This document shows positions 1-12,350 of a DNA stretch of 64,000 nucleotides, piece by piece. Positions within the stretch are counted from its first letter, which is position 1. Every line of letters starts with the position of its first letter. The notes under the pieces are model-generated. The model saw only the letters and a program-made list of their open reading frames with translations, was not told where the DNA came from and ran no database searches. The stretch lies in NCBI GenBank assembly GCA_951799405.1, contig OX637345.1:11966001-12030000 (forward strand). The letters run 5' to 3'. The stretch is from Agapetus fuscipes. Its lineage: Eukaryota > Arthropoda > Insecta > Trichoptera > Glossosomatidae. Made by a program: the position numbers and the translations under genes.

Positions 1-380
1 TCTCCTTGTCAATGTCATCCCTGTTTGAGGGAAGATCGGCAAAAGTTGCGGGGTGTATGTTCATTTGAGGTGAGTATATAAGAAACTGAGGATGGAGAAT
101 GATCTCCGAAAACGTTTTTTCGAAAAATAAATACTCACAGTGGATTAAAACAAAGTTTTTCATAATAAAAATAAATTATTTGTATTTTTTTTAATCAAAT
201 ATTGGTTTGAGGCTTGTATTTTAATTTGTAAGTACCTACACATTCAGCATTTGTAATCGTGAATTTACACGTATATTTTTGTGGGCATACAATTTATATG
301 AGGTTTATATCTTTGCAACTTAGATTATAGATATACATCTTCCTATCTGTTAATATTGCCAATGCAGTAATGCAGTGAAA

Positions 381-760
381 AATTCATAAAACCTTTACCA
401 ATGACCGGTCACCAAAGGTCCATCCAGCCTTACAGCAACTGGGTCTTGCTTGAGAACTGGCGCTTTGTAACGACGACGATCAAGCTCGTAAAAAGGTCGA
501 TAGGTCAATTGGTAGAATGCTTGCATTCCATGCCGAGAGCAAGGGTTCGATCTCAAAGGTTTACTCAGCCTTCACAAGATATGAGAACCAGCCCCCCCCG
601 GGAGCTGGGAAACCCCCACTTCAACTGAAAGTGGTTGGTGTGAGGCCGGCGCCCTTACCTGTAAAAATAAATAGGTCCCGAAGCGCCACATGCGATCCCT
701 TCGAGGATAACGCAGGCAAGAAGTTACACTATATGTGTAGCTTAGTTGCGTTGCGTTGCA
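381..760 (+). repeat. Dimeric SINE B-A (5'-truncated)
   Basis: The 3' half of SINE B (ACCTTTACCAATGACCGGTC to ATCAAGCTCGTAAAAA) runs straight into SINE A, whose tRNA-like head begins GGTCGATAGGTCAATTGG. It then has the body with CAGCCTTCACAAG and CCCCACTTCAACTGAA, and the TAGCTTAGTTGCG end. Confidence 0.85.
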
Positions 761-769
761 GAAAGATAC

Positions 770-1150
770 TTTATGCATATTTTTGTTTATTGATAAAATA
801 TAAAGTAAAACTTGAATGACAGAAAGGTCTTTAATCAACAGACGTGTCTGTGAATAACACTTTAATTGATCACATGATTATAAATTAAAATGTATCAGCT
901 ATCTACTTGTAGATGTTCCTAGAAACTGATAAATCAAGTAGGTGCTTTTGATAGCAGATAAATAAATACACAATTTATCTGTTTTTTTTTCAATTTAATT
1001 TAATTTAATATTGTATTTCAATTACACGTGTTCTGTAAAAGGGTCAGTTGGTAGAGGGCTTGCGTTTATCCCCACGTGGCTCTTCATACCTCAAGGGCCT
1101 TAAAAAAAGATTGGTTATCGCTACATCATTTTCATTTTGAGTTTTATAGA
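770..1150. other. Unannotated AT-rich stretches, 0.8-18.2 kb
   Basis: Nothing beyond AT-rich non-coding DNA was recognised here or in 1905-2335, 4640-5210, 5605-5985, 7300-8190, 9480-10065, 10255-10930, 11352-11635, 13340-13725, 14005-14285, 14780-15240, 15760-16195, 16995-17395 and 17885-18200. Open frames in them have no family resemblance. Confidence 0.6.
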
Positions 1151-1194
1151 AAACATAATTTTGGGCTCTCGAGATGTGATTCACACGAAAGCAA

Positions 1195-1645
1195 ATGAGT
1201 AAAAGTATGTACGGTGGAAATGAAGCATTTGAGAAGCGTGACAGGAAAAACTCTGAGGGATAGAGTTAGGAATGAATGGGTAAAAAAAGAATGTAATTTG
1301 AAAGAGGATGTGAAAGTTAAGGTACAAAAGAATGTGATGATATGGTTTGGACATGTGGAAAGAATGAATGATGATAGACTGACAAAGTATGTATACAAAG
1401 AAAGTGTGAAAGGAAAAAGAGGGAAGGGACGACCGAGAAAAGTATGCAGTGATCATGGGAGTGATCATATTGAGGAGATTATGAAAGAATGGGATATACA
1501 AAGTGAGCGTAAAAGAAGAAAATGCATGAAAAGGTGATGGATATGAATGAATGGAAAGAGGTATGTAAGGATAGGAAAAAATGGAGGCAGCTCTGCAGAG
1601 GCTCTGGCTACCCCTAGCGTAATGGCGACAGAGTTACAGTTACAG
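1195..1645 (+). mobile_element. 5'-truncated RTE copy (3' end only)
   Basis: Nearly identical to 30680-31120 of the full RTE. It keeps the HVERMND and GKRGRP-type segment and the (TTACAG)n tail. One extra A near the start and a 12-bp internal duplication at about 1446-1466 (AGTGATCATGGG) distinguish it. It begins just after a scrap of the SINE-B 3' end. Confidence 0.9.
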
Positions 1646-1651
1646 TGTTCA

Positions 1652-1900
1652 CATTGACTTATAGGTTGGTATGCGGCTGACCACCCATGCTGTAGAAAAT
1701 GGTTCACTTTGCCAATGTCACCCCTGTTTCAGGGAAGGCCGGCAAGAGTTGCAGGGCTTATGTTCATTTGAGATTGGGTTTTTATATTGTAGGTCCACAT
1801 GCGGCATGTGTTAGCGCGAACTTATGCGTGTCTGCTTGTGGGAATGCATTTAATATGAATCTCAAAGTATATATATCTTTGCAACTTAGATTTAGATGGT
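1652..1900 (+). repeat. Family-C repeat (about 250 bp)
   Basis: Typical order: TTGACTTATAGGTTGGTATG, CTGACCACCCATGCTGTA, CACTTTGCCAATGTCACCCC, TGTTTCAGGGAAG, TGTTCATTTGAGATTGGG, then TCTTTGCAACTTAGATT. Another copy, expanded internally, fills 8-345. Confidence 0.85.
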
Positions 1901-2470
1901 AATATTTTTTTTATCTACTCCGCCTGGCATCAAACTCATGACCTTTCGTTTTCGAGTCCGTAGCGTTAACCGCAGACGGGAAAATCCTTGAAGGGTTCAA
2001 AAGTCAATTTCTCGTAACTTGAAATTTCCGCGCTTTATTGTGAAGGCTGGGTGGACCTTGGTGCGTAACGTAAAGTTGTGTATTTTGTCCATATACAAAC
2101 AAAACAATATTATTAAAAACAGACAACAACGCATGACGTCATCACATGTGACACAACTATTCAATTCTGCAGAATCGATCCAAAAGTTTAATTTCTGCAT
2201 TGAAATATAAGCTTTAACTAAAATATAATAAGGTTTATTTTTGTGTTTATCTTACTTACTAGTTGGTTCTTTTGTTTCTTTTTTTTGTTCATAGCTAATT
2301 ATAATCAATTAACGTGGACGCAAATCAATCAAGAGAAAAATATTATCGTCATCATCATCTTCTATAATCTAATCTAAGTTGCAAAGGTTTGCTGGCACGT
2401 GTAAGTTTGCGCTTACATAAATAATTAAATACATAGATTACGTATTCCTTGACTTATAGGTTGTATGAGT

Positions 2471-2748
2471 CCGGTCGATAGCTCAGTTGGTAGAGTGCTT
2501 GCATTCCATGCCTTGAGCTCGGGGTTTCGGGGTTTATTTCAAACCCCAAAATAAAATACCGACAAGGTTGACTCAGCCTTCACAAGAAATGAGTGGGAAC
2601 CCCCACTTCAACGGAAGTGGTTGGCGTAAGGCCGGCCCCGTTACCTGTAAAGATAAATGGATCCACTCGCTACATCCGAAACTCTTTGGGAATAACACAG
2701 CAAGAAGTAACACTATATGTGTAGCTTAATTGCAATTTGCATTGCGTT
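2471..2748 (+). repeat. SINE A
   Basis: A tRNA-derived head with a good A box (TAGCTCAGTTGG), here with a damaged B box (GGGGTTTCGGGG), followed by the family body and the GTGTAGCTTAATTGC end. The start of a hAT MITE end lies at 2773. Confidence 0.85.
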
Positions 2749-2772
2749 TCACCGATCATTCTTTTTGTGTAA

Positions 2773-2835
2773 CAGTGGCGAAGGGTGCGAACAACTCGAT
2801 TCCCATTGGCTTCCCTTTTAAAATGAGGCAACAAA
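2773..2835. mobile_element. Solo end of the hAT-type MITE
   Basis: One terminal arm only: CAGTGGCGAAGGGTGCGAAC through CTTTTAAAATGAGGCAACA. Confidence 0.85.
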
Positions 2836-2907
2836 AGTAGTCTGCTGGCAAACGTCACACTTCTACATGACTGGGGCCTATAGTAACCTCGTACTAGTGC
2901 TCGCAGA

Positions 2908-3135
2908 TGGTAGTTGTATTTCCGTTAATGGGTGGCCAGTAACTCCGCATATGTGTCTCCACTTTGTTATGTCCCTGCACACTTCTTTCATCTCCTCGAC
3001 AATTATCTGCATGCTCTTCTCTTTTTCTCACTCTGCTCAGATTCCAGTCATTGGCAATCTCGCTTATTTAATCAATTCATTCTTTCCTCGGTCTTCCCCT
3101 TCCACGCTTACTTTTGACATTCCCTTTTGTACACT
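2908..3135 (-). mobile_element. RTE-relative LINE 3' fragment
   Basis: The reverse strand reads like the RTE end (a KEVCRD-like stretch, then tgGCCACCC). It closely resembles 55205-55425 and 18515-18665 in this window, so it is a second RTE-like family. No intact frame. Confidence 0.55.
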
Positions 3136-3239
3136 CCTGTCAGTCCTTCACCGGCCATGCTTTCTAGATGCCCGATACACCAAAACAATTATTTTCATGC
3201 TTTTTCCTAGCAATTCGGCCGAGTGGCGTCTTAGCTCCT

Positions 3240-3830
3240 AATGAATTATACAATCAATAAAATCTTTGTAATTTCTACTGTAGATTACAAAGAGATGTGA
3301 TTTAAATGCTTGTTATCTTAGAAACAGAGACCATGGTCATCTGTGCGTCACGGTGTTAGATGTCATGACATCCCTGACACTCGTGACCTTCGTGACCTCT
3401 TGTTCTACCCACATTAAATACCCCCTCGTCATCATTTTACAATAATATATTTTGTCTTATCTATTCCGGAATTCCTAAATACTTTGAACCTATAGCTCAA
3501 ATTATATGCATACATTTTAATCTTCTATCTAAGTTCTTCTTATTCCTTTAATATTTTATCTAAGTTCTTCTTCTTTCTATAATTTATATTTAATCCTGAG
3601 CTATTCTTCTTTCTATAATCTAAGTTCTTCTGCTTTCTATAATCAAAGTTCTTCTTTCTTTAATGTATGTAGGTATGCTCTTACTTATTGTTTTTTCTAT
3701 AATCTATAATCTAACATCTAAGTTCTTCTTTCTATTATCTATAATTTAAATTATTCTACTTTTAATTATTTTCTTTCTTTGTTGAATTGTACAGATATTT
3801 GATCATTTTAGATTCAGATTTAAAACATGG
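3240..3830. other. AT-rich low-complexity stretch
   Basis: Many irregular repeats of TCTAAGTTCTTCTTTCTATAATC (in pieces) between 3530 and 3760. No gene seen. Confidence 0.7.
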
Positions 3831-3987
3831 ACACAAGCAGACATGTCGTTTACAATTCTGCATAAGTGCTTGCAAAATAAAACCCCATGTTCAATATAAC
3901 ACAAGCTCTTCCTTGAAACAGGGGTGACATTGGCAAAAAAGAACCAACTTTGACAGCATTTACCTCATACCAACCTATAAGTCAAGG

Positions 3988-4630
3988 ACGCAACTACGCA
4001 ACTAAGCTACACATATAGTGTAACTTCTTGCCTGCGTTATCCCCGAAGGGGTCGCATGTGGCGATTCGGGACCTATTTGTTTTAACGAGTAAGGGGGCCG
4101 GCCTCACACCAACCATTTTCAGTTGAAGTGGGGGTTTCCCAGCTCCCGGGGGGGCTGGTTATCATTTCTTCATACCTTTTTACGAGCTTGGTCGTCGTCG
4201 CTACAAAGCGCCAATTCTCAAGCAAGAACCAGTTGCTGTAAGGCTGGATGGACCTTTGGTGACCGGTCATTGGTAAAGGTTTATGAGTTTTTAACCCAGC
4301 GAAGAGAAATTAATATAAATGTACCCTTAGTACGAGTTGCAAAACTTGAGTAAAGTAAAGTTTACGGAAAATATTAAAGAGTGCTTTTCCCCAAAATCTG
4401 CCGTTTTTGTTTATTACACTTTATGGTTTTAGCAAAAGAGTTACAGTTACAGAAGAAAATCAAGTTCAAATAAACAAAAACGGCAGATTTGGGGGAAAAC
4501 CAACTCAATTATTTTACTCAAGTTGTGTAGCTCATACTCAGGGTACTGGTATATTTTTTGTGCTCCGCCGGGATTCGAACCCACAACCTTCAATTCAGAG
4601 TCCGAAGTGTTACCACTGAACTACGGACCG
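3988..4630 (-). repeat. Dimeric SINE B-A containing a foldback MITE
   Basis: Reverse-oriented B-A dimer. The SINE-A tRNA head has been deleted, so body and B half meet at about 4170. A TACCC-type MITE (4322-4545) interrupts SINE B. The B head (GGTTCGAATCCC, TAGT..AGTGGTAAC) ends at about 4630. Confidence 0.85.
4322..4545. mobile_element. TACCC-type foldback MITE in SINE B
   Basis: Ends TACCCTTAGTACGAGTTGC / CATACTCAGGGTA with near-palindromic interior. Inserted in the SINE B at 3988-4630. Flanking trinucleotides ATG / CTG. Confidence 0.85.
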
Positions 4631-5218
4631 GTCGGACTGGTCGGAAGGAGCTCTTTCATTTAATTATTTTAGATCTTTCTACAAGACATGAGACGACCAA
4701 CTTTCTTTACACATTCTAGGAGGTCCGTGCGCATGTATTTTATGACTCAAACGGGAGACAGGATCTCTTAAAAAAAATCTTCATGGATCTACTCTATCTC
4801 ACTATAGGTATTGTTACCAATGTACGATTGTATGTCTGTGTATGTTTACTTATTATTGCGTAATGCGTGTCGACTGTGTGTTTTTACTTACATGTGTAAA
4901 TGTGTCTCTAGACGTAGGTATTTGGATGGTTGTACTAGTGTTCGCTCGAATCTTCTAATCAGGAAGATTCTCGCATGGCCTTGTGTATGCCAGAGTAGCC
5001 CTTATTCACCCATAATTAGAGATGGCGATGGTTTGAAAGCGGATTTATTACCAGAGCCTCTGAGCGAGATACTATGAATTTTTAACTGTGAACCAAATGT
5101 GAGTGAATCCTAAAATAAATTGTAAAACATAAATTAAATCGAAGTTTTACTAAATTCAACCCAAGTAAATCGTTACAATATTCTCTATTTCAGAGGTTTT
5201 TCGTATGTGGTCACAATG

Positions 5219-5446
5219 CAGTGGCGAAGGGTGCCATACAACTCGATTCCCATCGGCTTCCCTTTTAAAATGAGGCAACAAAGTATTTATAAAATATAGG
5301 CACAAAGAAAACAATACATTTAAAACCAAATAAACAATACGTATTTTTTCCCCATGTAAACCATGCAGTCTACTTTATTATCATTTTTGCCTCATTTTAA
5401 AAGGGAAACCGATGGGAATCGAGTTGTATGGCACCCTTCGCCACTG
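5219..5446. mobile_element. hAT-type MITE
   Basis: Inverted ends of about 60 bp begin CAGTGGCGAAGGGTGCCATA and contain CGATTCCCATCGGCTTCC and TTTTAAAATGAGGCA. Length 228 bp. The target duplication has decayed here but is clear in the copy at 43414. Confidence 0.87.
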
Positions 5447-5989
5447 GGCCCGTGTTATTGTAATCTCGCAATATTCTGCCTGTGATCATTCTAAGAACAT
5501 TTATTTGAGCAGCCGAGCAGCATTTATAAGCGTGAACTTACACGTGAACATATATAGTATGAATCTTAAATGATCATATATCTTTACGACGTTTATATAC
5601 AGCCTGGTAGACGATTTATCTGAAGTGCATTTTTGTTGTTGTCGACAGATATTTTATTTCATAAATTTCTTTACTTTATATCAATAGTGAGTGTCTGCTT
5701 ATACGTACTCCATAATTTAAGTTTTATTTAACTAGTTATTTCATATAGAACTAGTACCGTCTAGTTTTTTTTTTGTGTGCCTTCACACTCGTACACGATT
5801 TTAAAGATAAGAACTATTTATATTCCATTTAAATTTATGGTTACCATAAATTACTTCATCATAGAACGATGTACCTAGGTACCTATATTAAATATAATAA
5901 ATAATATTTAAAAGTTTAAACATTTGACTTTAAAATTAAAAGTCACTTGTAAAGAAATAAAGAAAAAAAAAATTAGGGATTGTGCCTCA

Positions 5990-6360
5990 AAAATGAGCTA
6001 TGATAGACTCACTCACACAGGAGCTTATGAGATGACAATTGATCAACGTCCAGCTGGAAGACCACATAAAATTCTGTGAAATAGAGGACATAGTAAGGTG
6101 AGAGATCATGTCTCAAGAATTGAGCCATGATAGACTCACTCACACCGTAGCTTATGAGATAACAATTGGTCAACGTCCAGCTGGAAGACCACATAAAATT
6201 CTATGAAATAAAGGATATAGTAAGATGAGAGACCATGTCTCCAGAATGAGCCATGATAGACTCACTCACACCGTAGCTTATGAGATAACAATTGGTCAAC
6301 GTCCAGCTGGAAGACCACATAAAATTATATGAAATAAAGGGCATAGTACCTAAGATGAGA
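5990..6360 (+). repeat. 126-bp minisatellite, three decayed copies
   Basis: Tandem copies of a unit containing GCCATGATAGACTCACTCAC, ACAATTGGTCAACGTCCAGC and TGGAAGACCACATAAAA. Three more arrays occur in the window. Confidence 0.9.
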
Positions 6361-6474
6361 GAAAATATATAATCTAAGTTGCACACGCTCCAAGAAAAAA
6401 TCATCTGCATTTACCAAAGACCGATCACCGAAAGTCCATCCTTTGAGAGAGTTGATGCTCTTTCCAACGACTAC

Positions 6475-7262
6475 CAATAATAATAATAATAATAATAATA
6501 CAGTATTTTTATAGCGCCTTTTCATGACTCTTGGTCATCCCAAAGGCGCTTGCTCATATGAGCGCGCGAACAGGTGGGTCTTCAACCCCTTTCTAAAAGT
6601 ACTCTCCAGATCCATTTCGCGCAGGTCATCTGGGAGGCCGTTCCATATCGTTGGAGCAGCCACCTTGAAGGCTCGATCTCCAAAAACGGTCTTCTTTTTC
6701 CTTCTTGGAAACTCTAGCCGACTGCGACATGATGCTGCTGATCGCAGTGTTGCTGTTCTGCTGCTTGTGGTGGCTGGAGTTATCATATCCTTTAAATATT
6801 TCGGTGCGGTCCCACGCAGGCTCTTAAAGACCAGCAACCCTATCTTATACTGGACCCGTTCATGAATCTTGAGCCAGTGAAGAGACTTCAGGTGCGGCGT
6901 AATATGGCAAAACTTTGAGGCACCATGTATAAGTCTGGCCGCGGCATTCAGTACAGACTGGAGTCTCTTCAGCTGGCTCTGGGGCTGTCCGGCATATACG
7001 CCATTGCAGTAGTCGATTTTCGACAGCACGAAGGCATTGACAACAGTTTTTAAGGCCTTTGTTGTCAGATTTCTTCTGATTGCTCTAATTTGTCGGAGAG
7101 CGAAGAAACCTGACTTAACTGTTTTGCCAATTTGCCTATCGAGTACCAAGTGCTGATCAATTTCCACTCCAAGAACTCGGACATGGGTTGCTGGGATGAC
7201 AGCACTACCACATATGTCAACCGGAGACTGGTCAAGGAGGGGCTTACGCCTCAAGCTCGCAG
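6475..7262 (-). mobile_element. CR1/L2-like LINE, 5'-truncated, with (TAA)n tail
   Basis: An open frame of 239 residues (7254-6535) carries the C-terminal end of a CR1/L2-type reverse transcriptase: SKIDYCNGVYAG, LNAAARLIHG, HITPHLKSLHWL, GTAPKYL, TVFGDRAFKVAAPTIWNGLP, FRKGLKTHLF. A TAATAATAA microsatellite (about 6475-6500) is the element's 3' tail. Flanks are the two halves of a SINE-B copy, so the LINE inserted into that SINE. The catalytic RT core is missing. Confidence 0.85.
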
Positions 7263-8194
7263 AGATCTCTTGAAGAGTTTATTCTCACAAAAAAATCCGT
7301 GAAAAAAACCTTCAGCAAATAAATCTTTATTTCTGACAAAAGCTGCAAATTAATTCTAGAATTAAAACAGTAGAAGAAGAAGTAAATATTCACCAAAAGA
7401 AAATAACAATAATATTACGATTCACAACCCTTATAATTAAAATTACGAAGAAAGTACAATGTATTGAGCTAAACTCAATGAAAAAACAAAATTATCAATT
7501 ACTCTACACACTAATGCAAAGAAAACTCGCCTTTATTCAATTATTACGCAAGGTTTATTTACATAAATCGATTAAATCAATTAGCCGTGACGTTACGCAG
7601 TATAAACAGCTGATCTGTGTGCGCCATCTTGCTTTTAAATTTCTCTATGACAGTTGTCAGTTTACAAAGACAGCTCGGCCAATCAAGTCGCGCGCTCAGC
7701 TTTGTGTTCTAAATTTAAATCGTTTGAATAGTGTTCCATTTATATTTTTATTTGCTTTATCTTTTAACTCATTTTAAGATTTTTAAGATAAAATTAAGTG
7801 TCTTTTTTTAAATGCAATACAAGTGTAAATGCTTTTCATGGTTTCTTTGCAAAATTAAAAATATTTTTGTGTTTTTTTTTTGACATTTTGTGTCAAAATT
7901 TGTGACATTCTGTAAACGCTAACAAGGTACCAACTTCATGTAGGTATATAAAAACCTATATTTTTAAATGCAGTATGTATATAAATAATAATATCCGCAC
8001 ATTAATTTATAAAATAGACAAAGTTGCGACGTCACATGGCCTGGTGGCTAGGAGAGTAAAAATAATCAATATTGTTCCAATGTTACGTATCTTTGCAACT
8101 TAGATTAGATTGTTAATGCATGAAAAGGGCATAGGATTTGATCCCATACAGTACAAGTGTGACGTTTGCCCGCTTAAATTTTTTTTTGAATTTA

Positions 8195-8455
8195 TATCTA
8201 ATCTAATCTAAGTGGAAATGATATGCAACATTGGGATTCACATTATATGCATTCTCACAAGCAGACACGTACAAGTTCGCGCTTGCACATGCCGCATGTG
8301 AACCTACAACATAAAAAACCAAATCTCAAATGGACATACACCCACAACTCTGGCCGTCCTTCCCTGAAACAGGGGTGACATTGGCAAAGTGAATTGGCGA
8401 AAGTGTTTACAGCATGCGGGGTCAGCCTCATACCAACCTATTAGTCAAGGAACAC
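8195..8455 (-). repeat. Family-C repeat
   Basis: Full reverse copy, from ATCTAATCTAATCTAAGTGG on the left to CCAACCTATTAGTCAAGGAA on the right. The tail is the TAGAT repeat. Confidence 0.85.
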
Positions 8456-8744
8456 AAAATATTCGGAAAGTGAAATAATTAAAGAAACAAATTAAAATCA
8501 AACTAAATTAAATGAAATCCATTTTATTTTTAATCCTGAAACATGGGTTAAAGTGGCGAAAGAATACCATTTTTTTACAGTATGGGTAATTAGTCTAATA
8601 CCAAAGTTAAACACGCAAATCAAAAAAACATTAGTAGAATCTACAACTATAAATAATGCTTCAGAAGAAATGAACTGGTTTTTAAGATGAGGCTGACCAG
8701 CCATACTGTAAGAATTGATTTACTTCGCCAATGTCACCCCTGTT

Positions 8745-8962
8745 GTCCGGTCGATAGCTCAGTTGGTAGAGTGCTTGCATTCCATGCCGTGAGCTCGGGT
8801 TCGAATCCCACCGAGGATGTCAGCAATGATTTACCGTTTCGGTGTTTATTTCAAACCAAAAAAAAAATACCGGCAAAGTTTACTCAGCGTTCACAATAAA
8901 TGAGTACCAGCCCCCCGGGAGCTGGGAAAACCCCACTTCAACTGAAGTGGTTGGCGTAAGGC
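8745..8962 (+). repeat. SINE A with intact pol III boxes, inside a family-C copy
   Basis: The best-preserved head: TAGCTCAGTTGGTAGAGTGC (A box) and GGTTCGAATCCC (B box). Family-C sequence precedes it (8690-8744) and continues after it (8965-9065), so the SINE inserted into that repeat. Confidence 0.88.
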
Positions 8963-9214
8963 CAAATGAGTAAATATGTCTAAATATGCACAACGCGCTG
9001 CATGTGTAAGCGCATTCTACATGAATTTTAATTGTTAATACATCTTTGCAACATAGATTATAGATAAATTATAGAAAGCTTGATTTTCCGGTCAAAATGC
9101 GTTTCAATAGACTGGCAAAAGTAGTTTAACTATTAAACTACTCTAACGGAAATGAGCGTAGGTATGTCTATGTAGTTTTGCAATAAATAATGTAGGTATT
9201 AAAAAATTAACACA

Positions 9215-9475
9215 ACTAATCTAATCTAATCTAATCTATGTAAGTGTCAAAATATATGTAACATTTGAGATTCATATTGTGTGCATTTTCACAAAACAGA
9301 CACGTATGAGTTAGCGCCTAAACATGCCGCATATGGACCCGGATTTCAAATGGACATACACCCTGCAACTCCTGCCGACCTTCCCTGAAACAGGGGGGAC
9401 TTTGGCAAAATGTACCTATTTTCTACAGCATGGGTGGTCAGCCGCATACCAACCAATAAGTCAAGGAACATACAA
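9215..9475 (-). repeat. Family-C repeat with (TAATC)n tail
   Basis: A reverse copy whose tail is an array of TAATC units (9215-9238), showing that the 3' tail of the family is a short tandem repeat. Confidence 0.85.
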
Positions 9476-10930
9476 AATAAATTACATTTTTGATATCGAT
9501 TACTTATAACATGTATGGACATCAAAAACTAACAGAAAACAAATTCCAATTTAAAAAACCCTACCCGCCAACATCGCAGATCATGACCTGAGCAAATTTA
9601 TTAAAAAATATTCGCATTTCAAATTCCAGTACAAGTTTCAGGGTTTGTGTATTGTTGACATTGTGAAGGTTAACTTTAAAATTGTTTAATGCAAAAATAG
9701 ACACACAAACTTTTTCTTAAGGAGTTGATTTATTTCCTCGAGCGCTTTCGATGTTTCACAAGCAGACACTAGTAAGTTTGTGTTTACACACGCTGCATGT
9801 GTAAACGTGTAAAAACACAATACGAAACCCAAACTTCATTATTGTTATGAATTAGTTTCGCGACGTTTTTCGCACTTAAGTTTTTCTCAGCGGGCAAACG
9901 TCGCACTTGTATGAGACTGCAATCCTTAGCAACCAATATCAAAATATTTCTTAGCCTTTTCCCTAGCAACCCGGCCTTGTGACGTTACATTTTTTATTTT
10001 TAAACTCATTATGCTTAAATTGCACAGTTTCAAACATTGAGTTAAAAAATTAATGGAGACGAAGCTTTGGGCTCTTGAGGTGTGATTTACACAAACACAG
10101 CGCTCACCAAATACATAATCCTAATATTATTATTATTATTGACGTTTTGATTTTAATTTGTTACTACACATGCAGCATTTGAAAGCGTAAGCTTACACGT
10201 GTCTGTTTGTGGGCATGCATTCAATATGAATTTTAAATGTTAAAATATCCTTGCAACCCTTGCAACCCATCAATATCCTTGCATACCCATCGATCAATAT
10301 AAAAGACATAGATGGTTTACGTCTGTTTTTTTACCATAGTAACTAACGTACCATGAAACGAAAACCAAAAAGAGACATAAACATGACGGTTGCCTGGAAA
10401 CTGATTATAACAAGACCCCGTCTATATGAAGCGTGCTCCCCATTAGGGTAATTTTACATATTTTTGTTATTTCATAAAATGATAAAAACTATATTTTTAT
10501 AGATGCATCTGCTTTTTTTAAAAATAATATCTGATCTTTTTCAATGACAGCTCTTTAAAATTCCCGCATTTTCGATTTCCGGTAAAACAGGAAATTTTTA
10601 TTTAGTCGGATGTGACGTCACTGGATCTTCGGATAGTATGTAATTCATAGAACTGCTTCCAGGCTTTCAGGTAGCCTGGCGGATCAAGTGACGTCACGGC
10701 TTGACTAGCCGACCGCGCTGTGTTTTGGCGGGACTCAAATTTTCGGCATTTTATTTTCGAAAATCATAAATGAAATCTTTATTTTTAGTACCTACTAAAA
10801 AAATATATGGTTGTGATCACAGATCACGGAATATGTTGTGATCCTTGAAATGTACTCTACACAACCATAGTATTTTCAACCATCTTCCCCACCACTGTTA
10901 TTACCCTAATAGATGCTACAACTAGGTACA

Positions 10931-11350
10931 TATATCGAAGGTTAAAAGGTACCTAATAGGGCATAAGCGACGAAAACTTGATTGTTCAGGAGAGATTGCA
11001 GAAAAATGGTATAACATTTTGTATTTTTAATCATATCGTTGAAATCAAAACCGCTCTAAAATTAAAAATAATAAAGGCATATTGGCATTCCTATTAATGT
11101 GGTTCTACTATGTTTTTATGTCACAAGCGCCTTTAGGACAAAAAAGGCCAAAATCTTGTCGGTTACTCCAAAACCATACTTCGAAAACGCAGTTGTTTGC
11201 TTGGGCAAAAAACAACCAAAAAAATCATCGTAGAGCTAAGGGAGTTAGCGCATTAGAAAGAGCAGAAATTTTTCAGTAGGATAGCATTCATTCAAACAAA
11301 ATATTCATCCAAAACGTCGCTTATACCTACTTCCTTTTAACCGTCGATAT
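10931..11350. mobile_element. Candidate TIR element
   Basis: About 40-bp inverted ends: ATATCGAAGGTTAAAAGG...CATAAGCGACG and CGTCGCTTATACC...CCTTTTAACCGTCGATAT. No recognisable protein inside. Confidence 0.7.
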
Positions 11351-11636
11351 CTTTTATGTTGATCGATTGTATCGTAATTACCCAGCTATACCCATGTGTG
11401 TATGTACTCTACAAGTATGTTTTTTTCTTGGTTCAAGTACGTCCACATTTCTAGACGAGTTTATTCGCGCACTCATTCTTTAGGTACAATGCAGGAACAC
11501 AATAAATAACATACCAAGCTCTTCAAGAATTATATCACACGACGAGAGTGTGTTACTTTGGCTTCACTAGCAATTCAACGCGTGAATTCGTATGTACTCG
11601 TAATACGAAGGCATGGTTGACTTAAACAAGGTTCTG

Positions 11637-11782
11637 GGTGTCTATTCACGATAGGGGATAGAGTAGATTCATTTCGATTTTACCAGGAAAAGCAATAAAT
11701 GGTATTGTGAGGCACAATACCTTTATTCCTTTTTCGGGGAAAATCGAGATGAGTCTTCTCTATCCCCTATCGTGAGTGCACC
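11637..11782. mobile_element. Hairpin MITE
   Basis: Ends GGTGTCTATTCACGATAGGG / CCCCTATCGTGAGTGCACC. The arms of about 68 bp pair almost throughout, with a 3-bp turn at TGAGGCA. Confidence 0.82.
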
Positions 11783-11784
11783 AA

Positions 11785-12292
11785 AACGCAACGCAACGCA
11801 ACCAAGCTACATATAAAGTGTAACTTCTTGCCTGCGTTATCCCCGAAGGGATCGTATGTGGCGATTCGGGACCTATTTATTTTTACGGGTTAGGGGCCGG
11901 CCTCACACCAACAACTTTCAGTTGAAGTGGGAGTTTCCCAGCTCCCGGGGGGGGCTGGTTCTCATTTCTTGTGAAGGCTGAGTAAACCTTGAGATCGAAC
12001 CCTTTCTTTCGGCATGGAATGCTAGCATCCTATCAATTTAGCTTTAGAGCTATCGACCTTTTTACGAGCTTGGTCGTCGTCGCTACAAAGCGTCCATTCT
12101 CAAGCAAGACCCAGTTGCTGTACGGCTGGATGGACCTTTGGTGACCACTGACCAGTCATTGGTATAGGTTTATGAATTTTTCAACCCAGCGAAGAGAAAA
12201 TTTGAAAATATACATAGTATATTTATTTGTGCTCCGCCGGGATTCGAACCCACAACCTTCCAAGTGTTACCACTGAACTACGGACCGGTGAT
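11785..12292 (-). repeat. Dimeric SINE B-A
   Basis: Complete reverse dimer: SINE-A end (CGCAACGCAACC) at 11785, A head (GAGCTATCGACC) at about 12045-12060, then the B body and head up to CTACGGACCGGTG at 12292. Heads of both units are recognisable. Confidence 0.87.
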
Positions 12293-12350
12293 ATATAATG
12301 AATTTTCAATTTTAAATAACTATTATATTGATTTATTTGGTGAGCGCCTT

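Noticed and set aside
8755..8815. tRNA gene at the SINE-A head
   Set aside because: A and B boxes are present but no complete cloverleaf with a plausible acceptor stem, and the sequence continues into the SINE body as in other copies.
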